This document shows positions 17,484-26,615 of a stretch of 64,000 nucleotides of DNA, one piece after another. Position 1 is the first letter of the stretch; every line of letters starts with the position of its first letter. The translations under genes were made by a program, and so were the position numbers. Source of the DNA: Thermoplasmatales archaeon I-plasma (GTDB lineage: Archaea > Thermoplasmatota > Thermoplasmata > Thermoplasmatales > GCA-001856825). The notes below the pieces were generated by a model. It did not search any database. It was not told the DNA's origin and saw nothing but the letters and a program-made list of their open reading frames with translations. The DNA is taken from positions 248,004-312,003 of the forward strand of contig ATMD01000002.1 of assembly GCA_001856825.1 (NCBI GenBank), given 5' to 3'.

Positions 17484-18809
17484 CTAAAGCTCATTTCTAT
17501 CAAGCAACCTCTTGACTGCAACTTTTATGGAAGCGACTGTTTCACTGATATCTGACTCTGAATGAGCAATGCTCATTGAAAACCTGCTGCCCGGTATGAG
17601 GTACACCCCCATTCCCGTAAGCATGGAGTCTATCTTCTTCCTATTTTCCATATTCTTCTTTGAGATATCTCTGTATGTTTTAATTACGTCGTCTGAAAGT
17701 GTGTAATTGACTATCCCCCCTTCTCCATACATCCTATGGGAAATTCCTAGATCACTTAGCACGCCTGATATTTCCTTCCTTAGCTCATCTGACAATCTTT
17801 GAATTTTAAGGAAGTTATTACCTGATATGAGTTCATTGACGGTTGCAATACCTAGAGACATGCTCAATGGATTTCCGTTGAACGTGCCAGAGTGGAAGAC
17901 ACGTCGTTCATTCTCCCGTCTTGGGTCTAGAAGTTCCATAATCTCGGTCTTTCCCAACACAGCTCCAATTGGGGTACCTCCCCCTATAATCTTTCCTAGA
18001 CAAATTAGGTCCGGCCTAAGAGAATAATATTCTACAGCGCCCCCAATCCTTACCCTGAATCCCGTCTTTACCTCGTCGAATATTAAGACAATGCCTCTTT
18101 CCTTGGTATACTGCCTCAGGAAATTCATGAAATCTGTATTTGCAGGTATGTAACCATCTTCGAACGGTTCTAGAATAATGGTACCCACATCTTCTCTTTC
18201 CAGTACCTCCTTGGTACCCTCAATATCATTGAATGGAAGGACTACAATGCTGTCGAGTAAATCCCTCTGAATCTCTATGCTGTCTGCTTCCTTCACAATT
18301 TTTCCCTTTACGTCTCTTCCTTTTGTTGGTCTGTAATTGGAAAGCAGCAGGGGATTTGCGCCATGATAATGACCGTCAAATTTTCCGACCTTTCTTTTTC
18401 CGGTGTAAGCAACCCCAAGTCTTACAGCGAGTAGAGTTGCCTCCATTCCAGAGTTTGTGAATCTTATCCTACCGTCCTTGTAGTATATGTTCAAAAGAAG
18501 CTCTGCGAACTCTATCTCACTCACGTTAGGGTTGCCAAACAGTAATGTGCCGTAATTGTCTATGGCATCTTTGAGAGCTCTTACGATAACAGGGTGAGAA
18601 TGGCCCAAGATCAGCGCACCGTAAGAAAGGTTGTAGTCTATATACTCATTACTGTCGACATCCCATATGTGTGACCCGCTAGCCCTTGAAAGGAAAATGG
18701 GGAAAGGGTTCCTAAATTTTATATTGCCATTGACTCCCCCGGGCAGCAAGTTCTCTGCCCTGTTGAACAGATCTCTCGATTTTGTGACTGAATATTCCTT
18801 GCCTTTCAT
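17484..18809 (-). CDS. Class III aminotransferase, glutamate-1-semialdehyde aminomutase-like
   Basis: 441 residues, PLP-dependent. Motifs: NSGMEATLLAVRL, HYHGANP, the PLP-stabilising Asp in LIFDEVKTGFR and the Schiff-base Lys in CLGKIIGGGTPIGAV. The sequence is closest in style to HemL-type aminomutases, but it leads an operon with a CoA-transferase pair and a thiolase, with no haem gene near. An omega- or beta-amino acid aminotransferase feeding CoA-dependent degradation is therefore more likely than tetrapyrrole synthesis (inference). A TATA-like box at 18828-18837 lies about 24 bases before the ATG, so the operon message is probably leaderless. Confidence 0.85.
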   Translation of the reverse strand: MKGKEYSVTKSRDLFNRAENLLPGGVNGNIKFRNPFPIFLSRASGSHIWDVDSNEYIDYNLSYGALILGHSHPVIVRALKDAIDNYGTLLFGNPNVSEIEFAELLLNIYYKDGRIRFTNSGMEATLLAVRLGVAYTGKRKVGKFDGHYHGANPLLLSNYRPTKGRDVKGKIVKEADSIEIQRDLLDSIVVLPFNDIEGTKEVLEREDVGTIILEPFEDGYIPANTDFMNFLRQYTKERGIVLIFDEVKTGFRVRIGGAVEYYSLRPDLICLGKIIGGGTPIGAVLGKTEIMELLDPRRENERRVFHSGTFNGNPLSMSLGIATVNELISGNNFLKIQRLSDELRKEISGVLSDLGISHRMYGEGGIVNYTLSDDVIKTYRDISKKNMENRKKIDSMLTGMGVYLIPGSRFSMSIAHSESDISETVASIKVAVKRLLDRNEL

Positions 18810-18827
18810 ACAGGTAGATACTTGGGG

Positions 18828-18837
18828 AATATTATAG
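18828..18837 (-). promoter_or_regulatory. TATA box of the aminotransferase/CoA-transferase operon
   Basis: On the minus strand the region reads CTCTATAATATTCC, about 24 bases before the ATG at 18809. It is one of two divergent promoters in 18810-19094. Confidence 0.5.
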
Positions 18838-19064
18838 AGTACTGGTCAACTGGTTTACCGTGTTTTGTCAATGAATATGGTGTGATAGGGTAGGGAGGTT
18901 ATTGGGTAAATCAATTACTGTGAATCCTATGGCCAATACAGACATCACATATATTATTGACTCTGTCTTAATTGCCTTTCAAGGGAATATTCAGGTAAGG
19001 TGCTAGTCTGTCCGGAAGAAATGAAGTTTGCAAAAATGGCAAGGGAAAGGTGTTTACCAACACC

Positions 19065-19075
19065 AATATATAAGG
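19065..19075 (+). promoter_or_regulatory. TATA box of the GABA-type aminotransferase gene
   Basis: AATATATAAGG centred 26 bases before the ATG at 19095; fits a leaderless transcript. Confidence 0.55.
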
Positions 19076-19094
19076 AATCGTAGATTCACGGCTC

Positions 19095-20465
19095 ATGACC
19101 AGTTACGGAAAGTCCAGAATAAAAATTAAGACTTCTATCCCTGGGAAAAAAGGGAAGGAGATCATAGAGATGAGCCATAAGTACATGGCAACCACCACCC
19201 AGACCCTACCTGTGGTGGGATCACGCGGAAGGGGAGTTTACGTCGAAGATATTGACGGTAATATCTTCCTTGATTTCACGTCCGGAATAAGCGTAACGAA
19301 TCTGGGGTATAACAACGAGCATGTCATCGGGACCGTAGAGAAGCAACTGCATGAGCTCTGGCACTTTGCAGGAACGGATTTCTACGCAGACGTGCAGGCA
19401 CAGGCAGCTAAATCACTTGTAGACGTTACACCTGGTAAATTTGACAAAAAAGTCTTCTTCACAAACAGTGGAACAGAAAGCGTTGAGGCTGCGATAAAGA
19501 TCGCAAAGTCATTTTCAAAGAGACATCAATTTATAGGTTTCATAGGGTCCTTTCATGGGAGAACGCATGGATCTCTGAGTTTTACCGCATCTAAAGCACT
19601 TCAGCATAAGGATTTCTTCCCTCTTATGCCAGGTGTTGAGCACGTCCCCTATCCTGATCCCTATAGGAATCCTTTTGGAATCGACGGTTACGAAGATCCC
19701 TCAGAACTTGTAAACAGAGTCATCGACTTTATAGACAATTACGTTTTCAAGACGTACGTTCCACCAGGCGACGTGGCCGGGATCATGGCCGAACCTGTCC
19801 TGGGAGAGGGGGGTTACATCGTCCCTCCCAGAAGTTTTTTCGTAGAGTTGCACAAACTGGCAAGGTCCCACGACATTCCTCTCATACTTGATGAAGTGCA
19901 GACGGGATTCGGCAGAACGGGACGTTTTTTTGCGTCAGAACATTTTGGCGTCGAACCTGAGATGATCCTCCTTGCAAAATCAATCGCATCTGGAATCCCT
20001 ATGGGTGCGGTTGTCTTGAAGAGTGAAATGGACTTCCCTGAGGAGGGGATGCATTCCAATACGTTCGGTGGGAATCTGCTTGCATCTGCTGCATGCGTAG
20101 CCACAATCGACCAACTCAAGAGGCGTGGTGCTGTCAAGAATTCAGAAAAAGTGGGTGCTTACGCGATGAAGAGGATGAACGAGGTCAAGGAAAGATATGA
20201 AGTTGTGGGAGACGTCAGAGGACTTGGCCTTATGCTTGCTATAGATTTTGTCAAGGATAGGAGGTCGAAGGAATTTTACGAGAAGTTTAGAGATAATGTC
20301 ATCGAACGCGCATTTAAGAAGGGTCTCCTTCTTCTCTCGACCGGAAGAAGTGCAATAAGGATAATCCCTCCTCTGGTGATAACGGAGGATGAAATGGACG
20401 AAGGTCTTAATGTGTTAGAAGATTCCATTAAATTTGTCATGAGTAACTCTTCAAAAGGTAGGTAA
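19095..20465 (+). CDS. Class III aminotransferase, 4-aminobutyrate aminotransferase-like
   Basis: 456 residues with the full PLP set: TNSGTESVEAAIK, SFHGRTHG, LILDEVQTGFGRTG and the Schiff-base Lys in LLAKSIASGIP. It belongs to the archaeal group that includes GABA/ornithine omega-aminotransferases and the broad-specificity amino acid racemase of Pyrococcus, so either transamination or racemisation is possible. Divergent from the GSA-like aminotransferase operon with about 285 bases between them, so the two are probably controlled together. Leaderless promoter at 19065. Confidence 0.86.
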   Translation: MTSYGKSRIKIKTSIPGKKGKEIIEMSHKYMATTTQTLPVVGSRGRGVYVEDIDGNIFLDFTSGISVTNLGYNNEHVIGTVEKQLHELWHFAGTDFYADVQAQAAKSLVDVTPGKFDKKVFFTNSGTESVEAAIKIAKSFSKRHQFIGFIGSFHGRTHGSLSFTASKALQHKDFFPLMPGVEHVPYPDPYRNPFGIDGYEDPSELVNRVIDFIDNYVFKTYVPPGDVAGIMAEPVLGEGGYIVPPRSFFVELHKLARSHDIPLILDEVQTGFGRTGRFFASEHFGVEPEMILLAKSIASGIPMGAVVLKSEMDFPEEGMHSNTFGGNLLASAACVATIDQLKRRGAVKNSEKVGAYAMKRMNEVKERYEVVGDVRGLGLMLAIDFVKDRRSKEFYEKFRDNVIERAFKKGLLLLSTGRSAIRIIPPLVITEDEMDEGLNVLEDSIKFVMSNSSKGR

Positions 20466-20945
20466 TGCCAGTATTTGCATTATACTAAGATTGATGAATA
20501 GACAGGCTTAAAAAATTCAACCCACAGATAACAGGGAAAAATCTGAGTTAAGTGAGTGAGTACAATAATTGATTTTAACGTTAGCTCCTATTTGAGCAAT
20601 AAAGCTTGAGTCAAACGCTAGTGTAAGCAATCTATTTGTCACTTCGGAAAGGTTAAACTGGAATTTTTGAAAAGGTGTTAATGCCAACCAAGTTCCTGTA
20701 TCATATACAGGAAGCAGTCATGAAATATACGCGTAATTCCTTCTAAGAAAGAACACGGTGGTGAATTGGTCACATATTCGAATTGCTTAACACACTTATC
20801 CAACGCATAAATATATAATTATAATAAATTTTAAGATTCATACGAACCATATGAAATTCTAGTGAAACTTGCCAGGTCTCAGCTCGAATGTATTGTCTTT
20901 ATATTTTATCTCATATGTTTTGTGTTGAAATGAGTCATTGTCAGT
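20466..20945. other. 480-base convergent gap
   Basis: AT-rich, especially 20810-20835. Apart from the hairpin at 20693 I see no gene, RNA or transposon end. Confidence 0.4.
20693..20713. repeat. Inverted repeat, 9-bp arms, in a long gene-free gap
   Basis: TTCCTGTAT-CAT-ATACAGGAA is a perfect hairpin with a three-base loop. It lies between two convergent genes. It could be a terminator element, an operator left from a lost gene, or chance. Confidence 0.35.
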
Positions 20946-22268
20946 TCAATTCTCTTTACTTTTTGACGTGAATGCATCATATTCGAATATTGTATTCAGG
21001 TAAATTTGTGCAATTTTCATAATGTCGTTAAGGCTAACCCATTCATTATAGGTATGACTTAAGTAGAAGTTCCCAGGGCCATAAAAAACAGTATCTATAC
21101 CTCTAGCTCTATAGATATTGGCATCACTTGTTCCTTGGGTTATATACATCGGAATGTTGTGGTGTAAGATTTCCTTTGCGGCTTTTCTAGTTGCTTTTAT
21201 CAAGGGGGAGCTAGGGCAAGTGTAAGTTGGACTAGAAGAGCCACTTGCCATCGGTTCAAGAACAACTTTCTCATTCTTATATCTAGATACAACTCCTGAA
21301 ACTACCTTATGAAGTACTTCTTTTTTCATACCTACAGGGATACAAAAGGCCAGTTCTGCTTCCGATTTATCAGGCACGAGATTGATCATGGTACCTCCTT
21401 TGACTTTGCCCACATTCATGGAAGGGGTACTCATCATCTTCTTTATTTCTTCTTCTATTCCTTTAGATTTGGACTGTTTCAAATCCTCTTCTATGAACAA
21501 ATACGATTTTGAAAGTACCTCCTTTATCTCTTCCGGTGGTTCTACTTTCATATCCTTTATATTATCGTATATATCATTTAAAACTTTGAACAATACTATA
21601 TTTGGGTTTTCTTCAAAAACAGGCGCACTTCCATGGCGAGGTCTCGAGTTGCAAGCTAATTTGACCCAATAATCGCCTCTTTCACCTATCACAATTCGGT
21701 TTATGGAGCTTTGTTCACCCATTATACAAGCCTCACCCTTTAATTTTCCTGTCCTAAGCAACCATTCAGAAGTCCCCCATCCAGACGGAGTAGGTGCCCA
21801 GTGCTCTTCATCGAGTACAGAAACAAAGCTTACACCGTTTGAAAGGTAGTCATCTGCGTTGTATTGAGTTAGAAGTCCAAAAACAAATAATGCAGCAGCG
21901 AGTCCACCTTTCATATCTGCAGCACCTCGTCCCCATATTTTATCACCCACAATCTTTCCTGAATATGGGGGATATTTCCATCTTCCAAGGTCACCCGCTG
22001 GGACGACGTCACCATGCCCATATAGGATAAAATTATGACTATCCATTCTTCCAAGCGAGGAAGTCAAAGGGACTGCGTTGTGGTTCAGGGTATGGATTGT
22101 TGTCCTTGCTCCAAAATCATTTAGTTTTTCTTTGATAAAATTTTGTATTTCACTACTATTTACTGGGTTCTCAGTGTTGAATTGTATCAGTTGAGATACA
22201 AATTTCCCAATTTCATTAGACAATTCTTTTAGTTCAGAAGTTATTTTGTCCTTCAAGTTATTTTCCAT
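20946..22268 (-). CDS. M20 family metallopeptidase (ArgE/DapE/carboxypeptidase G2 type)
   Basis: 440 residues. Zinc-site pieces are in order: YGHGDVVP (His and Asp), GRGAADMKGG (bridging Asp), LDEEHW (general base Glu and ligand Glu) and LSHTYNEW near the C-terminus (His). A lid domain sits between about 195 and 320. Members cleave N-acyl groups or C-terminal residues; the substrate cannot be fixed. A TATA-like AGTATTAATAGG lies about 20 bases upstream of the ATG. It is followed upstream by an APC permease on the same strand, so uptake and hydrolysis of an amino acid derivative is a reasonable pairing. Confidence 0.88.
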   Translation of the reverse strand: MENNLKDKITSELKELSNEIGKFVSQLIQFNTENPVNSSEIQNFIKEKLNDFGARTTIHTLNHNAVPLTSSLGRMDSHNFILYGHGDVVPAGDLGRWKYPPYSGKIVGDKIWGRGAADMKGGLAAALFVFGLLTQYNADDYLSNGVSFVSVLDEEHWAPTPSGWGTSEWLLRTGKLKGEACIMGEQSSINRIVIGERGDYWVKLACNSRPRHGSAPVFEENPNIVLFKVLNDIYDNIKDMKVEPPEEIKEVLSKSYLFIEEDLKQSKSKGIEEEIKKMMSTPSMNVGKVKGGTMINLVPDKSEAELAFCIPVGMKKEVLHKVVSGVVSRYKNEKVVLEPMASGSSSPTYTCPSSPLIKATRKAAKEILHHNIPMYITQGTSDANIYRARGIDTVFYGPGNFYLSHTYNEWVSLNDIMKIAQIYLNTIFEYDAFTSKSKEN

Positions 22269-22574
22269 TTATAATCGCCTATTAATACTAATTCTGACCG
22301 GCCTTATGAATATTATCATAACCGGCTTACGTGGAAACTCCCCCCATAACACACGATAATAGCAAAATTTCAAAACCCTCTTAGAAAAATATTACCGTTC
22401 AAAAATACAAAATATATTGAATTCTAATACAGAGTCATCCGACTTTTTTGTGGTTTCAAGGATAAAGCTCTAAATTGCCACACGAAGTCATAATACGGTT
22501 GGCACTCGTCTATGAAGTAAATAATAGATAAAAATTTAAGAGAATTTCTCTCAGCATTTGCGATCCGTTCTGCG
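22269..22574. other. 306-base gap before the M20 gene
   Basis: AT-rich; only the promoter elements of the M20 gene are recognisable. Confidence 0.35.
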
Positions 22575-23987
22575 TCAATCGTAACTTTTTATATCCTCAT
22601 TTAATTTTTCTGAATTTTTCTTACTCGCATAAAGAACAACCGCTGCCGCAATGATGATTATTAGTACAAATGCCAATACTTCCAGTGAGTATGGGTATGC
22701 AGGTAATGGAATGTAGGAGAAGTAGAAAACTAGTGCCAGTAAAAATGCTGATAGCAGTGGAAGGATTATCCATGTAACTACATTGCCAACAGTAAGCTTT
22801 TCTTTCAACTTGTGCAAATAAAATGGCATATTTATATTTACTAAGAAATGAGGTGCAACTGCAGCAATGGCTGCCACTCCCGCCAAAACGAAGAAACCTA
22901 AGTAAACCCCAAATGCTAAGACTGCTCCGATTGCCATAACGAATGCGATTATCAGCATTACTAATATTACATGCGTTGGGGTTCCGTGTTTTGGGTGTGT
23001 ATAGTTGAGAAACTTTGGAAGAAAACCGTCCCTAGCCATTCCATAATAGGTTCTACTAGCTGCATTAAATTCGGCAATTCCTACAGAAAGAGCACTGTTC
23101 AAGACGAAGAGAGAGAATATCAGAGCAAATATATCGCCCATTTTAGACTTGAGAATGAGGACTCCGGGATCAGAAAGAGTGGCAAAGACGTTCATTTTGT
23201 TTGGACCAAATGCTATAGTAAATGCATATGTTGTTAAAATCATCGGTATCGCAGCTATTGGAAGAATCCATAGTATAGCCTTCCTTATGCTCTTTCTTGG
23301 TTCCTTTGCTTCCTCCCCTAAAGTAATAATTGATCCCACACCAGTAAAAGCTGTAATAGAATAAATTATTCCAAGAAAGAGATTCCCATAATGCGGGGCA
23401 ACATATGTCGGAGTAAAAACTGAAAGTGTATTCGCAGACCCAGAGACTACAATGATGTATATTGACGCGATATAAAGAATTAACATCTCGATAATTCCAG
23501 TTATTGTAACGTACATCAAGTTCGGTTTTATCCCTAGATAAGTAAATGTCGTTATGAATATTGTTGTTGCAGTTGCAAATAGAATCCATATATATGGGAT
23601 TGATGAAAATGAAGGAAAGAGGTAGTATAGAAAGACTCCGAATTGCAGGAACCCAAATGCTGCTAAACCCGCCGTATCTCCAAGTGCATAAAACAATCCC
23701 GCAAACAAGCCAACTTTCTTTCCAAGTCCGGTCGATGTGTAAGCATAATAACCTCCAGCGTGTACGACTTTCTTTGATATTTGGTAGTTTGCATTAATGG
23801 TCATATAAAATATTAAAAAAGCCAATAAGAACACCAATGGAGTTGACCCAAGTCCAAGACCTGCGATTCCAGTTAAATAAATTCCAACAGATGCTGCAGG
23901 AGCCATGTAAGAAAACGATTGAAACATTATCAACCTCAGTGGCAAAATTGATTTTTTTAGTCCTTGCTCCGTAGTCACAGACAGCAA
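22575..23987 (-). CDS. APC-superfamily amino acid permease
   Basis: 470 residues with about 12 membrane helices. The N-terminal part carries SYMAPAASVGIYLTGIAGLG and the HAGGYYAYTSTGLGKKVG segment typical of APC transporters; TAFTGVGSIITLGEEAKEPRKSI is the conserved helix 6/loop region. It probably imports an amino acid by proton symport. The first possible start is TTG 23987; a GTG three codons later (23978) is 26 bases after a TATA-like TTTTAATATA and may be the real start. It has a frameshifted paralogue at 26616-28041. Confidence 0.88.
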   Translation of the reverse strand: MLSVTTEQGLKKSILPLRLIMFQSFSYMAPAASVGIYLTGIAGLGLGSTPLVFLLAFLIFYMTINANYQISKKVVHAGGYYAYTSTGLGKKVGLFAGLFYALGDTAGLAAFGFLQFGVFLYYLFPSFSSIPYIWILFATATTIFITTFTYLGIKPNLMYVTITGIIEMLILYIASIYIIVVSGSANTLSVFTPTYVAPHYGNLFLGIIYSITAFTGVGSIITLGEEAKEPRKSIRKAILWILPIAAIPMILTTYAFTIAFGPNKMNVFATLSDPGVLILKSKMGDIFALIFSLFVLNSALSVGIAEFNAASRTYYGMARDGFLPKFLNYTHPKHGTPTHVILVMLIIAFVMAIGAVLAFGVYLGFFVLAGVAAIAAVAPHFLVNINMPFYLHKLKEKLTVGNVVTWIILPLLSAFLLALVFYFSYIPLPAYPYSLEVLAFVLIIIIAAAVVLYASKKNSEKLNEDIKSYD

Positions 23988-24243
23988 TTTTTTTGGGCGT
24001 ATATTAAAATATTGGAAAACAGGTTTTCAATCACATTTAGATTCCTATGGAATCAACTTTGCTATTTATACAAATTATTATAATTGGTAATTATTATGTG
24101 TTGTTAAGCTAGGATATCTGTTACTTGCCCCTAGGACCTCTGAAATAGTTGACTCATAAAAATTATAGTGTTGCATGCAACAATCTTCAACCCGATAGAA
24201 CTGTCATAATTCCTGTTCCTGACAGACCACATGTATTGGCATT

Positions 24244-24450
24244 TCAGAATGTCTTCAAGTGCTGAAAAAGTTCTCTATATCTTCCATCCTCATGAAAATC
24301 AGTATGCCTCTTCCTTCTAGATTTTAATACCCTCGCTTCCTGAATGGGAAAGCCTTGAATTAACTCAACACCTTCTCTTGTTTTTTCTACAACTGGAGAA
24401 CAATGGGTATTCTCGAATGGGTATTCACTAGGTAAACCTGTTTCCAACAA
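24244..24450 (-). CDS. Uncertain small protein, possibly a gene fragment
   Basis: A 68-codon frame with a protein-like charged composition (KSRRKRHTDFHEDGRYRELFQ) starting from a TTG. It sits head to head with the P5C dehydrogenase gene and leaves only about 30 bases for that gene's promoter, which argues for a remnant. No family recognised. The rest of 23988-24480 holds the divergent promoters and nothing else I can name. Confidence 0.25.
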   Translation of the reverse strand: MLETGLPSEYPFENTHCSPVVEKTREGVELIQGFPIQEARVLKSRRKRHTDFHEDGRYRELFQHLKTF

Positions 24451-24480
24451 AACTTAAGCTTGAAGTGTGACTCCATAGCT

Positions 24481-26031
24481 ATGCCTTTCGATAACGAGAA
24501 CACTTATATTAAAATGGTTAAGTTAGGAAAGGAAGAAGAATTCCATCTGAAGTATGAAAAAGGACTTAATGATGTGGTTGAATATTTCGGTAAAGAGTAT
24601 CCCAATTTAATTATTGAAGAAGTGTTTGAAGACCAAAAGTTCACAAAAACAAGTCCAATTGATGGGAAGACTGGTATAGGCAAATTTCAATTGGCCAGCA
24701 AAGATAATTCTATTAGGGCAGCAGAGCTTTCTAGAGCGGGATATAGAGATTGGTACAAGAAAGGGTACGTATATAGAGCAGAAACACTTCTAAGGGCCGC
24801 AGATGCATTAACTTCAAGGAAGTATGAATTTGCAGCATTGCTAACTTATGAAAACGGCAAGAATAGATATGAATCATTCGCCGATGTGGATGAGGCAATA
24901 GATTTCATGAGATACTATGCCCTTCAACTTTTAAAAAATGAAGGGTACATTAACTTGACAGGAGGTGTAACCATTGGAGAGGAAACTAAGAGTGTAATGA
25001 AACCTTATGGGCTATTCCTTGTTATAGCGCCATTTAATTATTTTTCAATTACCGTAGGTATGATGACTGGGCCACTTATCACCGGCAATAGCGTGATCCT
25101 AAAACCATCATCGGATATACCGTTGTGCTCATATCTAGTCGTGAAACTGCTTCATGAGGCAGGGGTACCTAGGGAGAATCTGATGTTCCTTTCAGGGAGC
25201 GGAGGAAGGGTGGGCAGAACTCTATATACCGACAATAATGTCGATGGTGTCGTATTCACTGGAAGCAGAGATATAGGAATGAAGATCTATAGGGAGTCCC
25301 AAGAAATTCGTCCAAAGGTGCTCGTAACAGAAATGGGAGGGAAGGATACAGTCATAGTTACTAAGAATGCAGATCTGTCTAAGGCAGTTGAAGGAACGGC
25401 GAAGGCCGCGTTTGGATATTCTGGTCAAAGGTGTTCTGCGTGTAGTCTTGTACTTGTACACGGAGATGTCTACGACCAATTTAAGCGACGGTTAGTGGAA
25501 TATTCCAAGCAGCTAATTATTGGAGACCCAAGAGAGAGAAAGACATATGCTGGTCCCATAATCAACAAAGAAGCGTATGAAAAATTCAAGAGAATTATCT
25601 CTAGCTTACCGAAAGAGAAGATACTTCTTGGAGGAAACGCGATAGAAAAAGGAGGCTACTACCTTGAAAATACTATATTAGATGACGTTAATATTCCCGA
25701 AATAGAAAGAGTGGAACTCTTCCTGCCTATTCTTTCCCTTAAGCCATTTAGGGAATTCAAGGAGGCAATAAAGCTGGTGAATTCGATGGATTATGGTCTA
25801 ACAGGAGGTATATTCTCTGAAGACAAGAAGGAGGTTGAAGAATACTTCGAATTAGTGGATGTGGGTGTACTATACGCAAATAGAAAATCAGGAGGATCTA
25901 CTGGTGCCATTGTGGCTTCTCAGCCATTTGTAGGCTGGAAGATGAGTGGTACGACAGGAAAGGGGACTGGTTCATTTTTTTACCTACAGCAGTTCTTAAG
26001 AGAGCAAGCACAAACTTTCAATGTAATATGA
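24481..26031 (+). CDS. 1-pyrroline-5-carboxylate dehydrogenase-like aldehyde dehydrogenase
   Basis: About 516 residues. Motifs: VIAPFNYF, KPSSDIP, FTGSRDIG, the Glu in VTEMGGKD and the catalytic Cys in YSGQRCSACS. The C-terminal NRKSGGSTGAIV...GWKMSGTTGKGTGSF block is characteristic of P5C dehydrogenases, which oxidise glutamate-5-semialdehyde to glutamate in proline and ornithine breakdown. The usual PFGGWKMSG reads PFVGWKMSG here. I take the ATG at 24481; a TTG at 24460 would add seven residues. No proline dehydrogenase is adjacent; the omega-aminotransferase at 19095 could supply the semialdehyde from ornithine. Confidence 0.87.
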   Translation: MPFDNENTYIKMVKLGKEEEFHLKYEKGLNDVVEYFGKEYPNLIIEEVFEDQKFTKTSPIDGKTGIGKFQLASKDNSIRAAELSRAGYRDWYKKGYVYRAETLLRAADALTSRKYEFAALLTYENGKNRYESFADVDEAIDFMRYYALQLLKNEGYINLTGGVTIGEETKSVMKPYGLFLVIAPFNYFSITVGMMTGPLITGNSVILKPSSDIPLCSYLVVKLLHEAGVPRENLMFLSGSGGRVGRTLYTDNNVDGVVFTGSRDIGMKIYRESQEIRPKVLVTEMGGKDTVIVTKNADLSKAVEGTAKAAFGYSGQRCSACSLVLVHGDVYDQFKRRLVEYSKQLIIGDPRERKTYAGPIINKEAYEKFKRIISSLPKEKILLGGNAIEKGGYYLENTILDDVNIPEIERVELFLPILSLKPFREFKEAIKLVNSMDYGLTGGIFSEDKKEVEEYFELVDVGVLYANRKSGGSTGAIVASQPFVGWKMSGTTGKGTGSFFYLQQFLREQAQTFNVI

Positions 26032-26395
26032 ACTTACTTACTTATAGATTTAAAATGCAGTTTACCTACGTGTGAAGACGGAGTAATGCTAATAAGCTCC
26101 GTTGTTAAAGGAGAGGAGCATTGCGTTTTTCCGGCGTTTCACGATCATCAGAATATCTGTAAATAAGGGTTCTATAACTATGAATCTATTAAGTACGGAT
26201 ATAGAATGACAGAGAGTCTTTACATAATTCTCTTGAACGATCTATGTAAGGTATCTACCCAATGCGTATTACCAATAAAATTTCTATTAAGTGACAGCTG
26301 AAGGAAAGAGACAAAATCGCACAGGTCCATAATGAATCCTAATATTTCATAATGGGACCAAATAACTTCTAACTCAGTAATAGAAATTGGTTTAC
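26032..26395. other. Gene-free stretch beside a transposase remnant
   Basis: No intact frame. It probably contains decayed mobile-element DNA continuous with the remnant at 26396, but I cannot translate it into a known protein. Confidence 0.35.
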
Positions 26396-26560
26396 CGCCC
26401 TGAGAATTGTAACATATTTTATTTTACCTCGATTTTTCTAGTATATGTTTCCCTTAATGACAGGTCATTAAGAAACTTCCTCCTGAACTCCTTGGGAGGT
26501 AGATAGTCTATCAATTAATACGGTATCCGCTTATTGTAATCTGCGAAAGTAGAATCTTAT
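26396..26560 (-). pseudogene. Remnant of an IS481/IS3-type transposase (C-terminal end)
   Basis: Read on the minus strand, the frame gives TFADYNKRIPY, then a TAA, then LIDYLPPKEFRRKFLNDL and TRKIEVK before another stop. The order YNxxRPH..L.YLPPxEF is the usual end of rve-type transposases (IS481/IS3). The integrase core with the DDE residues is not found upstream, so only about 50 codons survive. Confidence 0.65.
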
Positions 26561-26615
26561 ATCTTAGACCAACACTAGAGCACTTGGTATTACTTAATGG
26601 GCAAGTACATTTATA

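Noticed and set aside
17484-18809. Haem biosynthesis gene hemL
   Set aside because: The family resemblance is real, but the operon holds CoA-transferase and thiolase genes and no other tetrapyrrole gene is present.
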